Assembly (NCBI RefSeq): GCF_004766125.1
Contig: NZ_SJSA01000002.1
Coordinates: forward strand, 434,001 to 498,000
Direction: 5' to 3'
DNA: 64,000 bases
DNA from: Duncaniella freteri
GTDB lineage: Bacteria > Bacteroidota > Bacteroidia > Bacteroidales > Muribaculaceae
Made by a program: the position numbers and the translations under genes. Positions 47,675 through 57,132 of the stretch are shown in pieces; position 1 is the first letter of the stretch; every line of letters starts with the position of its first letter. Under the pieces are notes generated by a model. It was not told the DNA's origin. It did no database searches and worked only from the letters and a program-made list of their open reading frames with translations.

Positions 47675-48232
47675 ATGGCAAAGAAAGAGAAACAGCAGCG
47701 CATAAGCCAAGAGCGACGGCTCACGGAAAAGCAAGAAAGGTTCTGTCAGTTCTATCTCGATACTGACGGCAACGCATCTGAGGCGTACCGCATGGCTTAT
47801 GACACATCGAATATGCAACCGGAGACAATCTGGAGCAATGCCAGCCGACTTTTAGCAAGTAGCAAGGTTGCAACAAGGATAAACGAGATAAGAGCGGAGA
47901 GGGCAGCGCGCTCACGCATCGAGCGCGAAAAGGTCGAGCAGGTTCTCATGGATATAGTAACAGCCGACCCTAACGACCTCTATATAGTGGATGCCAAGAC
48001 CGGCAGAATCAAGATGAAGACACCGAGCCAACTGCCCAAGCGTATGCGCAACGCCTTGAAGAAGATAAAGAACAACAAAGGCGTAGTCGAGTATGAGTTG
48101 AACGGGCGAGTAGAAGCCGCCCGGTTGTTAGGCTCGTGGAATGGTTGGGATGCCCCCAAAGAGGTTAATGTCAACAATACGGGCAACATGACTAATGAAA
48201 TCCGCATCGGCTTCGGCGATGATCAGGATTAG
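47675..48232 (+). CDS. terS: Terminase small subunit
   Basis: This 185-residue protein has the small-terminase pattern RRLTEKQERFCQFYLDTDGNASEAYRMAY, in parts, near residue 13 (an HTH for packaging-site recognition). A coiled region (INEIRAERAARSRIEREKVEQVL) is followed by a C-terminal segment typical of Terminase_2 family members. It recognises phage DNA and hands it to the large subunit encoded at 48402. The 169 bases between the two genes carry repeats that may be its binding site. Confidence 0.9.
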   Translation: MAKKEKQQRISQERRLTEKQERFCQFYLDTDGNASEAYRMAYDTSNMQPETIWSNASRLLASSKVATRINEIRAERAARSRIEREKVEQVLMDIVTADPNDLYIVDAKTGRIKMKTPSQLPKRMRNALKKIKNNKGVVEYELNGRVEAARLLGSWNGWDAPKEVNVNNTGNMTNEIRIGFGDDQD

Positions 48233-48240
48233 AGAGATTA

Positions 48241-48366
48241 TGTTGATAGGTTGTGTTGAGAGTTTAGCAATAATGTTGAGAGCAAACATCAATATAACAT
48301 ATATAGTACCGCCAAGTAGCAAAATGTAAACTTCCCCCAATAGCAAGATACCGAGAAATGTAGCAA
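48241..48366. repeat. Short repeats between terS and terL (candidate packaging site)
   Basis: TGTTGATAG/TGTTGAGAG occurs at 48241, 48254 and 48274. TAGCAA occurs at 48265, 48317, 48341 and 48361. They lie in a non-coding gap of 169 bases where many phages have cos or pac sequences. Confidence 0.45.
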
Positions 48367-48401
48367 AGTGTCAGCGATACGCCCAAAAACCGCCAAAAAC
48401 A

Positions 48402-50420
48402 ATGATTCTGAATTATAAGTTATTCAACCCACTGTTCTTCTACCTGCTGATGTTCTTGCAGAATAAGACCATCCGTAACATCATCATGTTCGGAGGGTCC
48501 TCATCCGGCAAGACATACAGCATGGCTCAGGCTATCCTCATACTGACACTATGGGAGGGAACGAATCACCTTGTAATGCGAAAGGTCGGAGCGTCAATCA
48601 AAGATACCGTCTATCAAGATTTCAAGACAGCCGCCGAGCAACTTGGAATAAGTAAGTTGTTCAAATTCTCCGATGGAGTCAAGACTATAACCTGTATTCA
48701 GAACAAAGCGAGAATCGTGTTCAAAGGTCTCGATGATGCCGAGAAAATCAAAGGTCTATCGAGTTTTAAGCGTGTCGTTCTTGATGAATGGTCAGAGTTT
48801 GACGAAGCCGACTACAAGCAGATCCGTTTGCGTCTGCGTGGTATGGAGGGACAGCAGCTCATCTATACTTTCAACCCCATCAAGGAGACCCATTGGATTA
48901 AAAAGAACGTATTTGACAAGCAGAAATGGCATGATGTCCCTATGGCTGTAAAGTTAGGCAGTCAGACAATACCAGAAGAACTTACGAGGGTCAAGTCCAT
49001 AAAAATGAATGAGCCGCGTGTGATAATGCACAAGAGAACCGGCGAGATGATAGAGCACTCGCCCGATACTGTTGTTATCCAGACCACCTACCTAAATAAC
49101 TTTTGGGTTGTCGGTTCGCCGGATGGAACATACGGCTACTATGATGAGCAGTGTATCGCCACATTTGAGTATGACCGCGAACATGATCCCGATTATTACA
49201 ACGTGTACGCCCTGGGCGAATGGGGTGTAATCCGCACCGGTTCCGAGTTCTTCAGCTCGTTCAATCGTGGCAAGCACACCGCCGAGGTTGCATATAACCC
49301 CGAATTGCCTGTTCATCTGAGTATCGACAGCAACGTGATGCCGTATATCTCGGTTCAGTTCTGGCAAGCGTATATCGGCGATACTATCAGCATACGGCAG
49401 TTTGATGAGATATGTGCCGAGAGTCCCAACAATTCAGCACGCAAAGCCGCCAAACTCGTTGCCAATAGGCTGAGGGAGTTGAACGCAACTAAGGTTTATA
49501 TACATGGGGATGCCTCCACGAAAGCAGCCAACACGATAGACGATGAGAAACGTTCATTCCTGGACCTGTTCATCGGGGTATTGCAGAAAGAGGGATTTGA
49601 GGTTGTCGATTGTGTCGGCAACAAGAATCCGAGTGTGCCCATGTCCGGCGAATTTATCAACGCCATATACGATGAGGCTCTGCCCGAACTCGGCATATTG
49701 ATAGGCGAAAACTGCAAGACCTCGATAGAGGACTACATGAGCGTTCAGAAAGATGCCAATGGAGCAATCTCAAAGACCAAGATAAAGAATAAGATTACCG
49801 GGCAAACGTATGAGGAACACGGGCACCTGTCGGACTGCAAGAGGTATATTGTTGTTGACATCCTCCGAGAGCAATTCCTATTGTTCTCTAACCGTCGTAA
49901 ACGCAACCTCTATGCCGTTGATGGGGCAATCCGATTCTATAACCCATCTACCGAGTGCGCCTATACCGAGAACCTGGTCTATTGTATGCCTAACATCAAT
50001 GGGCGTTTTGTACTCGCAGACGGAAAGAAGTGCGGCGATAGTTGGCATATAACCGATGTGAGATTCATTGAGACCACCTCCACCGAGAATATGAAAACGG
50101 CATTGACCGAGTGCAACAGCAGCCGTGTGATACTGGAGTGTTCCAAATCCTACTACCTCATGGCAAGGGATCTCCGCGACAGCCTTACAGGTGATGTGCG
50201 TGTCGTGCATGAAAGCACCGACCTGCCCCGGCGTATTGCCGCCACCTCCGATTATGTCAAGAGCAATATCCGTTTCAATGAATCCGGCATGAATGACAAT
50301 GTGGAGTATGGAGAGTTTATGACAAATCTTCTGGACTACAACAAGGATGCCAACGAGAACATAGAGAGCAGCGCCGTGTTAAGTGGATTCATTCAGGCGG
50401 TGTTAAAGTTGGGTTTGTAG
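48402..50420 (+). CDS. terL: Terminase large subunit
   Basis: This 672-residue protein has Walker A FGGSSSGKT at residues 30-38, Walker B VVLDEWSEF near residue 128, and an FNP coupling motif near residue 157. The RNase H-like nuclease acids are in LSIDSN near residue 307, IHGDAS near residue 367 and GHLSDCKRY near residue 473. It cuts and pumps phage DNA into proheads. About 170 residues follow the nuclease domain and do not match common terminases; this tail is unexplained. The portal gene follows 131 bases later. Confidence 0.96.
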   Translation: MILNYKLFNPLFFYLLMFLQNKTIRNIIMFGGSSSGKTYSMAQAILILTLWEGTNHLVMRKVGASIKDTVYQDFKTAAEQLGISKLFKFSDGVKTITCIQNKARIVFKGLDDAEKIKGLSSFKRVVLDEWSEFDEADYKQIRLRLRGMEGQQLIYTFNPIKETHWIKKNVFDKQKWHDVPMAVKLGSQTIPEELTRVKSIKMNEPRVIMHKRTGEMIEHSPDTVVIQTTYLNNFWVVGSPDGTYGYYDEQCIATFEYDREHDPDYYNVYALGEWGVIRTGSEFFSSFNRGKHTAEVAYNPELPVHLSIDSNVMPYISVQFWQAYIGDTISIRQFDEICAESPNNSARKAAKLVANRLRELNATKVYIHGDASTKAANTIDDEKRSFLDLFIGVLQKEGFEVVDCVGNKNPSVPMSGEFINAIYDEALPELGILIGENCKTSIEDYMSVQKDANGAISKTKIKNKITGQTYEEHGHLSDCKRYIVVDILREQFLLFSNRRKRNLYAVDGAIRFYNPSTECAYTENLVYCMPNINGRFVLADGKKCGDSWHITDVRFIETTSTENMKTALTECNSSRVILECSKSYYLMARDLRDSLTGDVRVVHESTDLPRRIAATSDYVKSNIRFNESGMNDNVEYGEFMTNLLDYNKDANENIESSAVLSGFIQAVLKLGL

Positions 50421-50500
50421 TGGATGGTGGTTGTAAGTGTTTGTAATATTGAACCTTAATAGCGATTTTGTGCATTGTCTAAAATTGAGTTTTTCGGCTG

Positions 50501-50535
50501 TTTGGCTCAACCGAAAACAATGTAACTTATTTTTG
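50501..50535 (+). promoter_or_regulatory. Candidate promoter before the portal gene
   Basis: TATTTTTG at 50528-50535 fits the -7 consensus and TTTG lies at 50501-50504. The 23-base spacer is longer than usual, so strength is uncertain. It could raise expression of structural genes. Confidence 0.4.
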
Positions 50536-50551
50536 CTCCAAAAGAGCGACA

Positions 50552-52030
50552 ATGCAGCTAGTAAAGAAAATAAAAGGATGGTTCGCCACTGAGAAATCAG
50601 CATCAGAAGCCCCGGTTGAGAAGACAAAGCCGGAGCTGAACAACTATGATGATGAGGCGTGGCGCGTACATCTTATGAGTGAGATAGCCTCGCCGTATGT
50701 CGCCGACCGAAATTTCCTCACGCTGTTCCATACAGTCCCGGAGGTATTCTTCCCAATAGATTTCATCGCCAGGCGCATTGCCGGAGCCCACTTTGAGATT
50801 AGGTCATACAAAGATGACAGCATAATCTATTGCAACGGCCGATCGCAGAAAGCAGACCGCCTCAACGCGATATTGCAAGCTCCCAACAGCATACAAAGAT
50901 GGCGTGAATTGGTGTATATGCACCATGTTTTCAAACTCGTAACGGGCAACGCCTTTATGCGTGCTGCTATGGCAGACACATTCAAGGATATGCCCAAGTG
51001 GAAATATTGCGACAACTTCTGGTCAATCCCCTCGAATTGGGTTAAGGTAGTGCCTGCCGGCACAAAGATTCCTCTTTTCGGAATAGCGAAACTTGAAGAG
51101 TTGGTTGGAGGGTATGAGTTGGCACGCTCCAATGATACCCTTATAAGGATTCCGACTTTCCAAGTATGGCACGACCGAGACGGGATGCCCCAATACCTCA
51201 ACTGTACCGGTGCAGATTTCCTCAAATCAGAGAGCCGACTCAAAGCCGCCCATAGAGCAATCAGCAACCTCATCGCGGTATATGAGGCACGAAACGTCAT
51301 ATATGTCAAGCGTGGCGCACTCGGCTTTATCGTAGCCAAGAAAGATGGTGGCGAACTCGGCACCCAGGCAATGAAGCCAAAGGAGAAGGAAGAACTATTA
51401 GAGGAGTTGAACGGCAAATACGGGTTCGGGGATAACAAGATGCCTATCGGAGTAACAGATGTCCCCATCGAGTTTATCCGGCTCAACCAATCAATATCCG
51501 AGTTACAGCCATTTGAGGAAACATTGCTTGATGCGATCACGATTGCAGGGCTGTATGGTATTCCCGATGTGCTTGTGCCGCGTAAAGACCACTCGACATT
51601 CAGCAATCAGGCAGTAGCCGAGAAGAGTGCCTATTGTGGCACTATCATTCCGATGGCTAAACAGTTCTGCGAAGATTTGACCCTGTTCTTAGGTCTTGAC
51701 AAAGAGGGCTACTACATCGACTGCAATTTCAATGATGTTGACTGCCTGCAAGTCGGATTGAAAGAATCTGAAGAGGTCAAGAAACTCGTGAACGAGCGTT
51801 GCCGGAGTCAGTTCAACGATGGTCTGATAACCTACAATGACTGGCGCGCCCAGATTCATGAAACCGCATTGGAGGGAGACATTTACAACAAGGTCAAATT
51901 TGACATGACTCCCGAAGAACTTGCCAAGATAGATACAATTATAAAATCAAATAATTCAAAACCCTCAACAGGAGAAGAAAGCAATGAACGAAACATTGAA
52001 AAGAATCCCGTATCAGACCAAAACGGCTGA
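50552..52030 (+). CDS. Portal protein (HK97 type)
   Basis: This 492-residue protein has the phage portal (HK97 gp3-like) pattern. It starts with VKKIKGWFATEKSA, and carries a central region DFIARRIAGAHFEI and MHHVFKLVTGNAFM. The later segment EETLLDAITIAGLYGIPDVLV and TFSNQAVAEKSAYCGTI is typical of the ring clip. The portal forms the dodecamer through which terminase packages DNA. It lies between terL and the protease as expected. Its end overlaps the protease start by 47 bases. Confidence 0.92.
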   Translation: MQLVKKIKGWFATEKSASEAPVEKTKPELNNYDDEAWRVHLMSEIASPYVADRNFLTLFHTVPEVFFPIDFIARRIAGAHFEIRSYKDDSIIYCNGRSQKADRLNAILQAPNSIQRWRELVYMHHVFKLVTGNAFMRAAMADTFKDMPKWKYCDNFWSIPSNWVKVVPAGTKIPLFGIAKLEELVGGYELARSNDTLIRIPTFQVWHDRDGMPQYLNCTGADFLKSESRLKAAHRAISNLIAVYEARNVIYVKRGALGFIVAKKDGGELGTQAMKPKEKEELLEELNGKYGFGDNKMPIGVTDVPIEFIRLNQSISELQPFEETLLDAITIAGLYGIPDVLVPRKDHSTFSNQAVAEKSAYCGTIIPMAKQFCEDLTLFLGLDKEGYYIDCNFNDVDCLQVGLKESEEVKKLVNERCRSQFNDGLITYNDWRAQIHETALEGDIYNKVKFDMTPEELAKIDTIIKSNNSKPSTGEESNERNIEKNPVSDQNG

Positions 52031-53012
52031 CGTGGATGAAAAAGGTATCGTCACCGTTGCGGTGAACGGTATAGGCATTGAGGATGCACAGCACGACATC
52101 TCAATGCCCGGCTCGTTTGTGGAAACCATAACCCACGATATGGACCGTATGCGTTGGTTCCTCAACCATGACAGCACACAACTCTTAGGAGTGCCGCTGT
52201 ATGGTGAGGAGAAGTCAGACAACCTCATCGTAACCGGGCAACTCAACCTTTCCAAGCAGATCGGCCGAGATATTCTCGCCGACTACAAACTGTTTGCCGA
52301 GGCTGGCAGAACGCTTGAACACTCCATCGGTGTAAAAGCAATCCGGCGAGACAAGGAGGACCGGCGCAAGGTTCTTCAATGGAAGATGTATGAGTATTCA
52401 ACCCTTACATGGATGGGAGCCAATCCCAACACCTACCTTGTAGGGCTGAAGAGTGCGACACCCTCGCAGGTTCGTGATGCTGTGGACCTTTTGAAGATGG
52501 CATTAAAGCAAAAAGGATATAGCGACGAACGACTTATGAACATCGAACAAGAACTTGATGCCTGTTTCAAGGCACTTGAGGGCAACAACATGGTTGTTTG
52601 TCCCCATTGTGGCTATCAGTTCGACTATGACAAGGCCGAACAGACCACATTCCAGCAGATAGTGTTGGGATATGCCAACCAATACACTCGATGGATAGCC
52701 GAGGATATAGTATCTGAGCAGATACACGCCCTGGAGCCATCCATTCGTGCAGAGGTGCTTTCCATCATCGACGCGGTTAAATCCACCAAGCAGGAGATTA
52801 CCGAGAAGAGCGTTGCCGATTTCGCCTCATACGCACGTTGCCCCCACTGCTGGGGCAAAGTATATGCAGCCAACAATCTGCTTATGAATCCCGCGCCCGA
52901 AATCAAAGAAGAGCCCGCGCCCGCCGCTGATACATCGCAGAAAGGCACTACACCCGAAACTGTCGAGAAATCAAGCGATGATTTCTTTGAGAACCTCAAC
53001 AAGTATATCTAA
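51984..53012 (+). CDS. Prohead protease with a zinc-ribbon-containing C-terminal scaffold region
   Basis: Residues 1-160 fit the HK97 (S78) prohead protease: FLNHDSTQLLGVP near residue 52 carries the catalytic His, and RTLEHSIGVKAI near residue 109 the Ser. The remaining 180 residues would act as scaffold. They contain two C-x-x-C pairs (VCPHCGYQF near residue 197 and RCPHCWGKV near residue 284) separated by about 85 helical residues, which could form a split zinc ribbon. An acidic tail (DDFFENLNKYI) ends the protein. The start overlaps the portal gene. Confidence 0.86.
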   Translation: MNETLKRIPYQTKTADVDEKGIVTVAVNGIGIEDAQHDISMPGSFVETITHDMDRMRWFLNHDSTQLLGVPLYGEEKSDNLIVTGQLNLSKQIGRDILADYKLFAEAGRTLEHSIGVKAIRRDKEDRRKVLQWKMYEYSTLTWMGANPNTYLVGLKSATPSQVRDAVDLLKMALKQKGYSDERLMNIEQELDACFKALEGNNMVVCPHCGYQFDYDKAEQTTFQQIVLGYANQYTRWIAEDIVSEQIHALEPSIRAEVLSIIDAVKSTKQEITEKSVADFASYARCPHCWGKVYAANNLLMNPAPEIKEEPAPAADTSQKGTTPETVEKSSDDFFENLNKYI

Positions 53013-53033
53013 CATTTTCAATACTTCATATAT

Positions 53034-54614
53034 ATGAGCAAGAAAGTAACAGTAGAAGACCTCGGCCTTAAATTTGACGGCATGCCCGAGGCTCAGGCTG
53101 CATTTCTCCGCAAGTGCGCCGAAATGGTCGTCAATGTAGTTAACAAGAGCAACGAGGGTCAGTTGACCGATGAGCAGTTCATGGAAAAGATGAACACCGC
53201 TCTCAAACCGTTTGCCGGAATCGACAACGAATCCATCCAGTCACTCATCAAGGAGAACTCCGAACTCCAGACGCTCACCAAGAGCCTCGGCGAGAAGATC
53301 GCGAAACTGGAAGAGAAAGGAATCAGTACCGATTTCGTTTCCAAGTTCGACGAGTCGTTCAATGAGATGTATGACTCCGAATCGTTCCAGAAGTTCGCTT
53401 TCCAGCACGGCGCATCGGCAAAGGGCTTTGTCCTCAAAGACATTTCCCTCACGCAGAACTACACCGGCGACAGCCACGTTATGCTCACCGGTCAGAGCAA
53501 CGATGTAGTTACTCAGGCCCGCGACAAGCAGGCTCATATCCGCGATTATGCAGTTGTTCTCACCGGCGATCCCGAACAGACCTCAATCGCCTATCAGGAA
53601 ATCTACGAAGTAGACCGCAATGCCCGCTATGTGTCGGAGAACGGTATGCTCCCCGAATCTATGGTCAAGATTCGTGAGAAGAGTGCCGAGGTGAAGCGCG
53701 CCGGTACTCACTTCCGTATCTCCAAGCGTATGCTCAAGAGCCGCGTCTACATCCGCTCGTTCATTCTCAACATGGCTGTCGAGGCTGTCCGCAACAACGA
53801 GGACTTCGGTCTGCTCTTCGGCGACGGCTCCGGCGACAACCTCAAAGGTATCACAACCTACGAGGGTGTAACACCTGTCGAGAATATCCTCAACGACAAC
53901 ATCGTCAGCATCCCGGCCGGCGGTATCGAATCCATCGAAGCAGTAGGCAACGGCGTTCTTATCCATCTGGAGAAGCCCTATGACCTCCTCCGCGACGGAT
54001 TCAAGATTGTCGTTTCAGGTGCCGTAACAAGCACCGACCTCAACGGCACTTTCGACGTGATCCGCCAGAACGACACAACGCTCCTGCTTCGTGGTGCCAA
54101 ACTCAAGGATGGTGCCACCGATGAGCAGAACAAGGCAGACGCCGCCGCGATGAAGGCAGATGTGCGCAACGGACTCTACAAGAGCATCGAGACCCCCAAC
54201 AGCATGGATGCTCTTCAGGCAGCCGTCGCCGTCATGACCTATGCCCAGTTCCGCCCGACCATCCTCGCGCTGAACCCCCTTACCATCACCGCCATCTGTT
54301 GCGAGAAGGCTACCGACGGCAACCGCCTCGATGTGGTCCGCGATGCCAACGGCAACCTCCGCGTCGGCAACCTGACCGTTGTCCCCAACACCGACATCCC
54401 GATGGGGCACTACTTCCTCGGCGACTTCCGCAACGGAGCCAAGATTGTTGACTACACCACCATGACCCTTGAATGGGCCGACGACGTGAACTGCAAGCTC
54501 AAGAATCAGGTGGTTCTCATCTGCCAGGAAGAGCTCATCCTGCTCGTCGAATGTCCCTGGGCGTTCTCTTTCGGCCAAATCGCCGACCTCATCACCGCAC
54601 TTGCCAAAGACTAA
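53034..54614 (+). CDS. Major capsid protein (HK97 fold)
   Basis: This 526-residue protein has an N-terminal helical delta-like region (about 1-115, with coiled coil SELQTLTKSLGEKIAKLEE). The capsid core follows, with VKRAGTHFRISKRMLKSR near residue 220 and NEDFGLLFGDGSGDNLKGI near residue 255. A beta-rich insertion (about 285-350) precedes the conserved TYAQFRPTILALNP. Codon use is strongly biased toward C-ending codons compared with its neighbours, as expected for the most abundant phage protein. Order protease-capsid is standard. Confidence 0.92.
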   Translation: MSKKVTVEDLGLKFDGMPEAQAAFLRKCAEMVVNVVNKSNEGQLTDEQFMEKMNTALKPFAGIDNESIQSLIKENSELQTLTKSLGEKIAKLEEKGISTDFVSKFDESFNEMYDSESFQKFAFQHGASAKGFVLKDISLTQNYTGDSHVMLTGQSNDVVTQARDKQAHIRDYAVVLTGDPEQTSIAYQEIYEVDRNARYVSENGMLPESMVKIREKSAEVKRAGTHFRISKRMLKSRVYIRSFILNMAVEAVRNNEDFGLLFGDGSGDNLKGITTYEGVTPVENILNDNIVSIPAGGIESIEAVGNGVLIHLEKPYDLLRDGFKIVVSGAVTSTDLNGTFDVIRQNDTTLLLRGAKLKDGATDEQNKADAAAMKADVRNGLYKSIETPNSMDALQAAVAVMTYAQFRPTILALNPLTITAICCEKATDGNRLDVVRDANGNLRVGNLTVVPNTDIPMGHYFLGDFRNGAKIVDYTTMTLEWADDVNCKLKNQVVLICQEELILLVECPWAFSFGQIADLITALAKD

Positions 54615-54618
54615 GCCT

Positions 54619-55194
54619 ATGCCAGCGTATATCTTGAAAGGCGAATCTAAGGAAGTTGACAAGATACTCCGCGAAAACCGTATCCGTATCAGCCGAGGCG
54701 TGATTTCCATCACCCCGGCTGAGCCGGAAACGGCTCTCGATGAGTATAGCGTCAAAACTCTCATAGAAAGCCACAGCGCACTTGGCGAAGAGCGTGTTCA
54801 GTTAATCGCCGAAAAGAATAGGCTTGCCGAACTCGCCGGCCTTGTTGTGTCGATAGCCGTAGAGGGTGGTCAGACCATCCCCGAAGAGATTGCCGGGCGT
54901 CTTGCCGAATTCGGCATTATCGTTCCCAAAATCAGCGAAACAGCCGAAAATACGGCTGAAATCGGTGAAAATCTCACGGAAAGCGTTCCCAACACCCCGG
55001 AAAACGCTAACATAGATTCAGAACCCGCCGCGATGGATAACAAGCACATTGAGGTTGAAGATATGCAGGAGGTGAACCTCGACGCAGATGATAAAACCCC
55101 TGTAAGCGATGACACCAAAGATGTATCGGAGGATGATGCTAAGGAAGCAGCGCCCGCCAAAAAGACATCCAAGCGATCTAAAAAATCAGAGTAA
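54619..55194 (+). CDS. Hypothetical head-associated protein (191 aa)
   Basis: I place the start at ATG 54619, five bases after the capsid stop; an upstream in-frame ATG at 54601 would overlap it. Residues 1-40 (YILKGESKEVDKILRENRIRISRG) and a coiled region form an ordered part. The last 80 residues are acidic, then Lys-rich (AAPAKKTSKRSKKSE), and probably disordered. The position just after the capsid gene suggests a head decoration or head-completion role, unproven. Confidence 0.68.
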   Translation: MPAYILKGESKEVDKILRENRIRISRGVISITPAEPETALDEYSVKTLIESHSALGEERVQLIAEKNRLAELAGLVVSIAVEGGQTIPEEIAGRLAEFGIIVPKISETAENTAEIGENLTESVPNTPENANIDSEPAAMDNKHIEVEDMQEVNLDADDKTPVSDDTKDVSEDDAKEAAPAKKTSKRSKKSE

Positions 55195-55196
55195 AG

Positions 55197-55712
55197 ATGC
55201 TTATAGACTGTTCTTATTTCACCAAAGGAGCGAGGCATATCTTAAACGCTAATGCCACGCTTGGCACTCTGCCACATTCTAATGCGGCAGAGGTCAACGA
55301 CACGATAGAAGCCTTTATAGCCGAGCACCAGGAGGATTATCTTGTTGCCATGCTCGGCAAGACAATCGGCAATAAGGTCAACGCATATCTCGTGTGTCTC
55401 GATGAGGATGAGAAGCCCACACACAACGACAAGTTAGATGCAGTGTGTGATTGTCTGCGCGATTCATTTGCAGACTATGTTTTCTTCCATATCCTCCGCG
55501 ACACGAATACGCAAGGCACAGTATCGGGTCTTGTCAGGCTCAAATGCGCCAACGAGTATGTAGCACCGATTGTCCGTCAGGTTAATATCTGGAATACGAT
55601 GGTGAATAAGCACAGACGCTTTGCCGAGTGGTGTGCGTCTTCCGACTGCACAATGGCCGGCATAAGCATCGACAGTGAAATGCTTACCAAAATCAATCAG
55701 TTCAATCTATGA
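55197..55712 (+). CDS. Head-tail connector protein (DUF6712-like)
   Basis: This 171-residue helical protein has LIDCSYFTKGARHI at the start and the pattern CDCLRDSFADYVFFHILRDT then NRLRCANEYVAP-like residues (LVRLKCANEYVAP). These resemble the small gp6-type connectors of Bacteroidota phages. Such proteins form a ring between portal and tail. Its position after the capsid genes and coupling by ATGA to the next gene fit. Confidence 0.72.
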   Translation: MLIDCSYFTKGARHILNANATLGTLPHSNAAEVNDTIEAFIAEHQEDYLVAMLGKTIGNKVNAYLVCLDEDEKPTHNDKLDAVCDCLRDSFADYVFFHILRDTNTQGTVSGLVRLKCANEYVAPIVRQVNIWNTMVNKHRRFAEWCASSDCTMAGISIDSEMLTKINQFNL

Positions 55713-56281
55713 GCAAGAGCCGGGAAATAATAGAGATAATTGCGGATGTTGTTAAGGAAACCGCTGTCGATTGCACGCTCACGGTCGTAATGCCGAGAGG
55801 TGTAGTCAAAGAGATTCCTTGTCCGCCCATTCACTATGTTTTCGGCAATGCCCAATATGTCAAAGACAAACTCGATGATTTGAGCAAGTCGCCGAGAGGA
55901 GCCGAGATGAAGTTTCCGATGATCGCCTTGTTCTGCCCGTTCAATGAGCAGCGCAATACCCCGGATTATCATAGCAAGGCGAAAGTCAGGATACTCATTG
56001 CCTGTTCATCCGATAAAAAATGGAGCAATGAACAGCGTCTGGAGACATCGTTCAAGAACATTCTTCGACCGATTTATAACAGATTCCTTGAAGCCCTCAA
56101 AGAAGATGGCAGATTTGATTTTGGCTATGATGAGCATGTCGCACATGAATACTCTGAAAACTACTCTTATGGCAGATATGGGGCGCACACGGGCACCGGG
56201 GAAGAAGTGAGCGAACCCATTGATGCCATTAATATCAGCAATCTTGAATTAAAAGTCAAACTCCCAAATTGTAGAAAATAA
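55709..56281 (+). CDS. Probable head-tail joining or tail completion protein
   Basis: This 190-residue mixed alpha/beta protein contains MKFPMIALFCPFNEQR near residue 71 and a long helix EQRLETSFKNILRPIYNRFLEAL in parts. Similar-length proteins at this place in siphovirus genomes complete the neck or terminate the tail tube. I assign it by position, not by a clear motif. It is coupled to both neighbours, and its stop shares a base with the tail tube start. Confidence 0.62.
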   Translation: MSKSREIIEIIADVVKETAVDCTLTVVMPRGVVKEIPCPPIHYVFGNAQYVKDKLDDLSKSPRGAEMKFPMIALFCPFNEQRNTPDYHSKAKVRILIACSSDKKWSNEQRLETSFKNILRPIYNRFLEALKEDGRFDFGYDEHVAHEYSENYSYGRYGAHTGTGEEVSEPIDAINISNLELKVKLPNCRK

Positions 56282-57132
56282 TGAGAAAACTTAGAACGTG
56301 CGATTCCGCACAACTCAACACGGGTGTGTCTAAGTGTCCGCCCGATTTCGAGAACATGAAAGGTGCCATCCTCGTTCCCCCCGGCACCAAGTTGCCCGCC
56401 GACCTCACCGCCGAAAAGCTGGAGCAGATGGTTCATGCCGACCGCCCGGACCGTATCTTCGGTATTGTCCGTTTCACTGAATATGCCAAGAACGGCGGCG
56501 AAATCCAGACAGCAGCCAACGGCTATGACGGCGAGGCTCCCACCGGCGTAAGTGCCCGTAAGGACACATTCACCCTTAACAAGTTCTTCCCGGAACTGAT
56601 GGCGGCTCTTACCAGAACCTACAATCAGCAGTGGGATGCCTACTTCTTCGACGACAACAATATGCTGTTCGGTCTGAAGGACGGCACCGACACACTCGCC
56701 GGTTATCCCATGACCGCTGTCTATGGCGATTCCACGCCGTTCAACACCTCATCGGCAAAGGCTACCATGACCGTTACTTTCGCGCACGAGAACGCCAAGC
56801 GTGCTATCACTGACTTCGATTTCGTGCAGCTCGACTTCAACCCCCAGAAGTGTGTCCTCGGTCTGACCAATGTCCGGATGGAGAAGTCTGCTACATCCGG
56901 CAATGCCTACAAGCTCTTTGAAGATGTGGGCGGATATGATGTTACTGGCATCTATGGTCCCCTTATCGCCGCCGCCGGCAACACCGTTGTAAGTGGTGCC
57001 ACCTCCGCACTGACCTATGACGATACAACGCAGACTCTCACAATCGCATCTACAAGCGGCGCCGACATCCGCCTCAAGTCGCCCTCCGTGCTGTATGAGA
57101 ACGACATCAAAGGAATCGAGCAGGTAGCATGA
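56281..57132 (+). CDS. Probable major tail tube protein
   Basis: This 283-residue beta-rich protein has GC-rich, strongly biased codon use similar to the capsid gene, indicating high expression. Segments such as RIFGIVRFTEYAKNGG and FTLNKFFPELMAALTRTYNQQWD, in parts, fit tail tube monomers. The C-terminus (LTYDDTTQTLTIASTSGADI) looks like a small extra domain. Location before small chaperone-like genes and the tape measure supports the call. Confidence 0.75.
   Translation: MRKLRTCDSAQLNTGVSKCPPDFENMKGAILVPPGTKLPADLTAEKLEQMVHADRPDRIFGIVRFTEYAKNGGEIQTAANGYDGEAPTGVSARKDTFTLNKFFPELMAALTRTYNQQWDAYFFDDNNMLFGLKDGTDTLAGYPMTAVYGDSTPFNTSSAKATMTVTFAHENAKRAITDFDFVQLDFNPQKCVLGLTNVRMEKSATSGNAYKLFEDVGGYDVTGIYGPLIAAAGNTVVSGATSALTYDDTTQTLTIASTSGADIRLKSPSVLYENDIKGIEQVA

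Noticed and set aside
47419..47766. 115-codon frame upstream of and overlapping terS
   Set aside because: It overlaps the first 30 codons of a clear small terminase in another frame, has a low-complexity Ser/Lys/His composition and no start signal.
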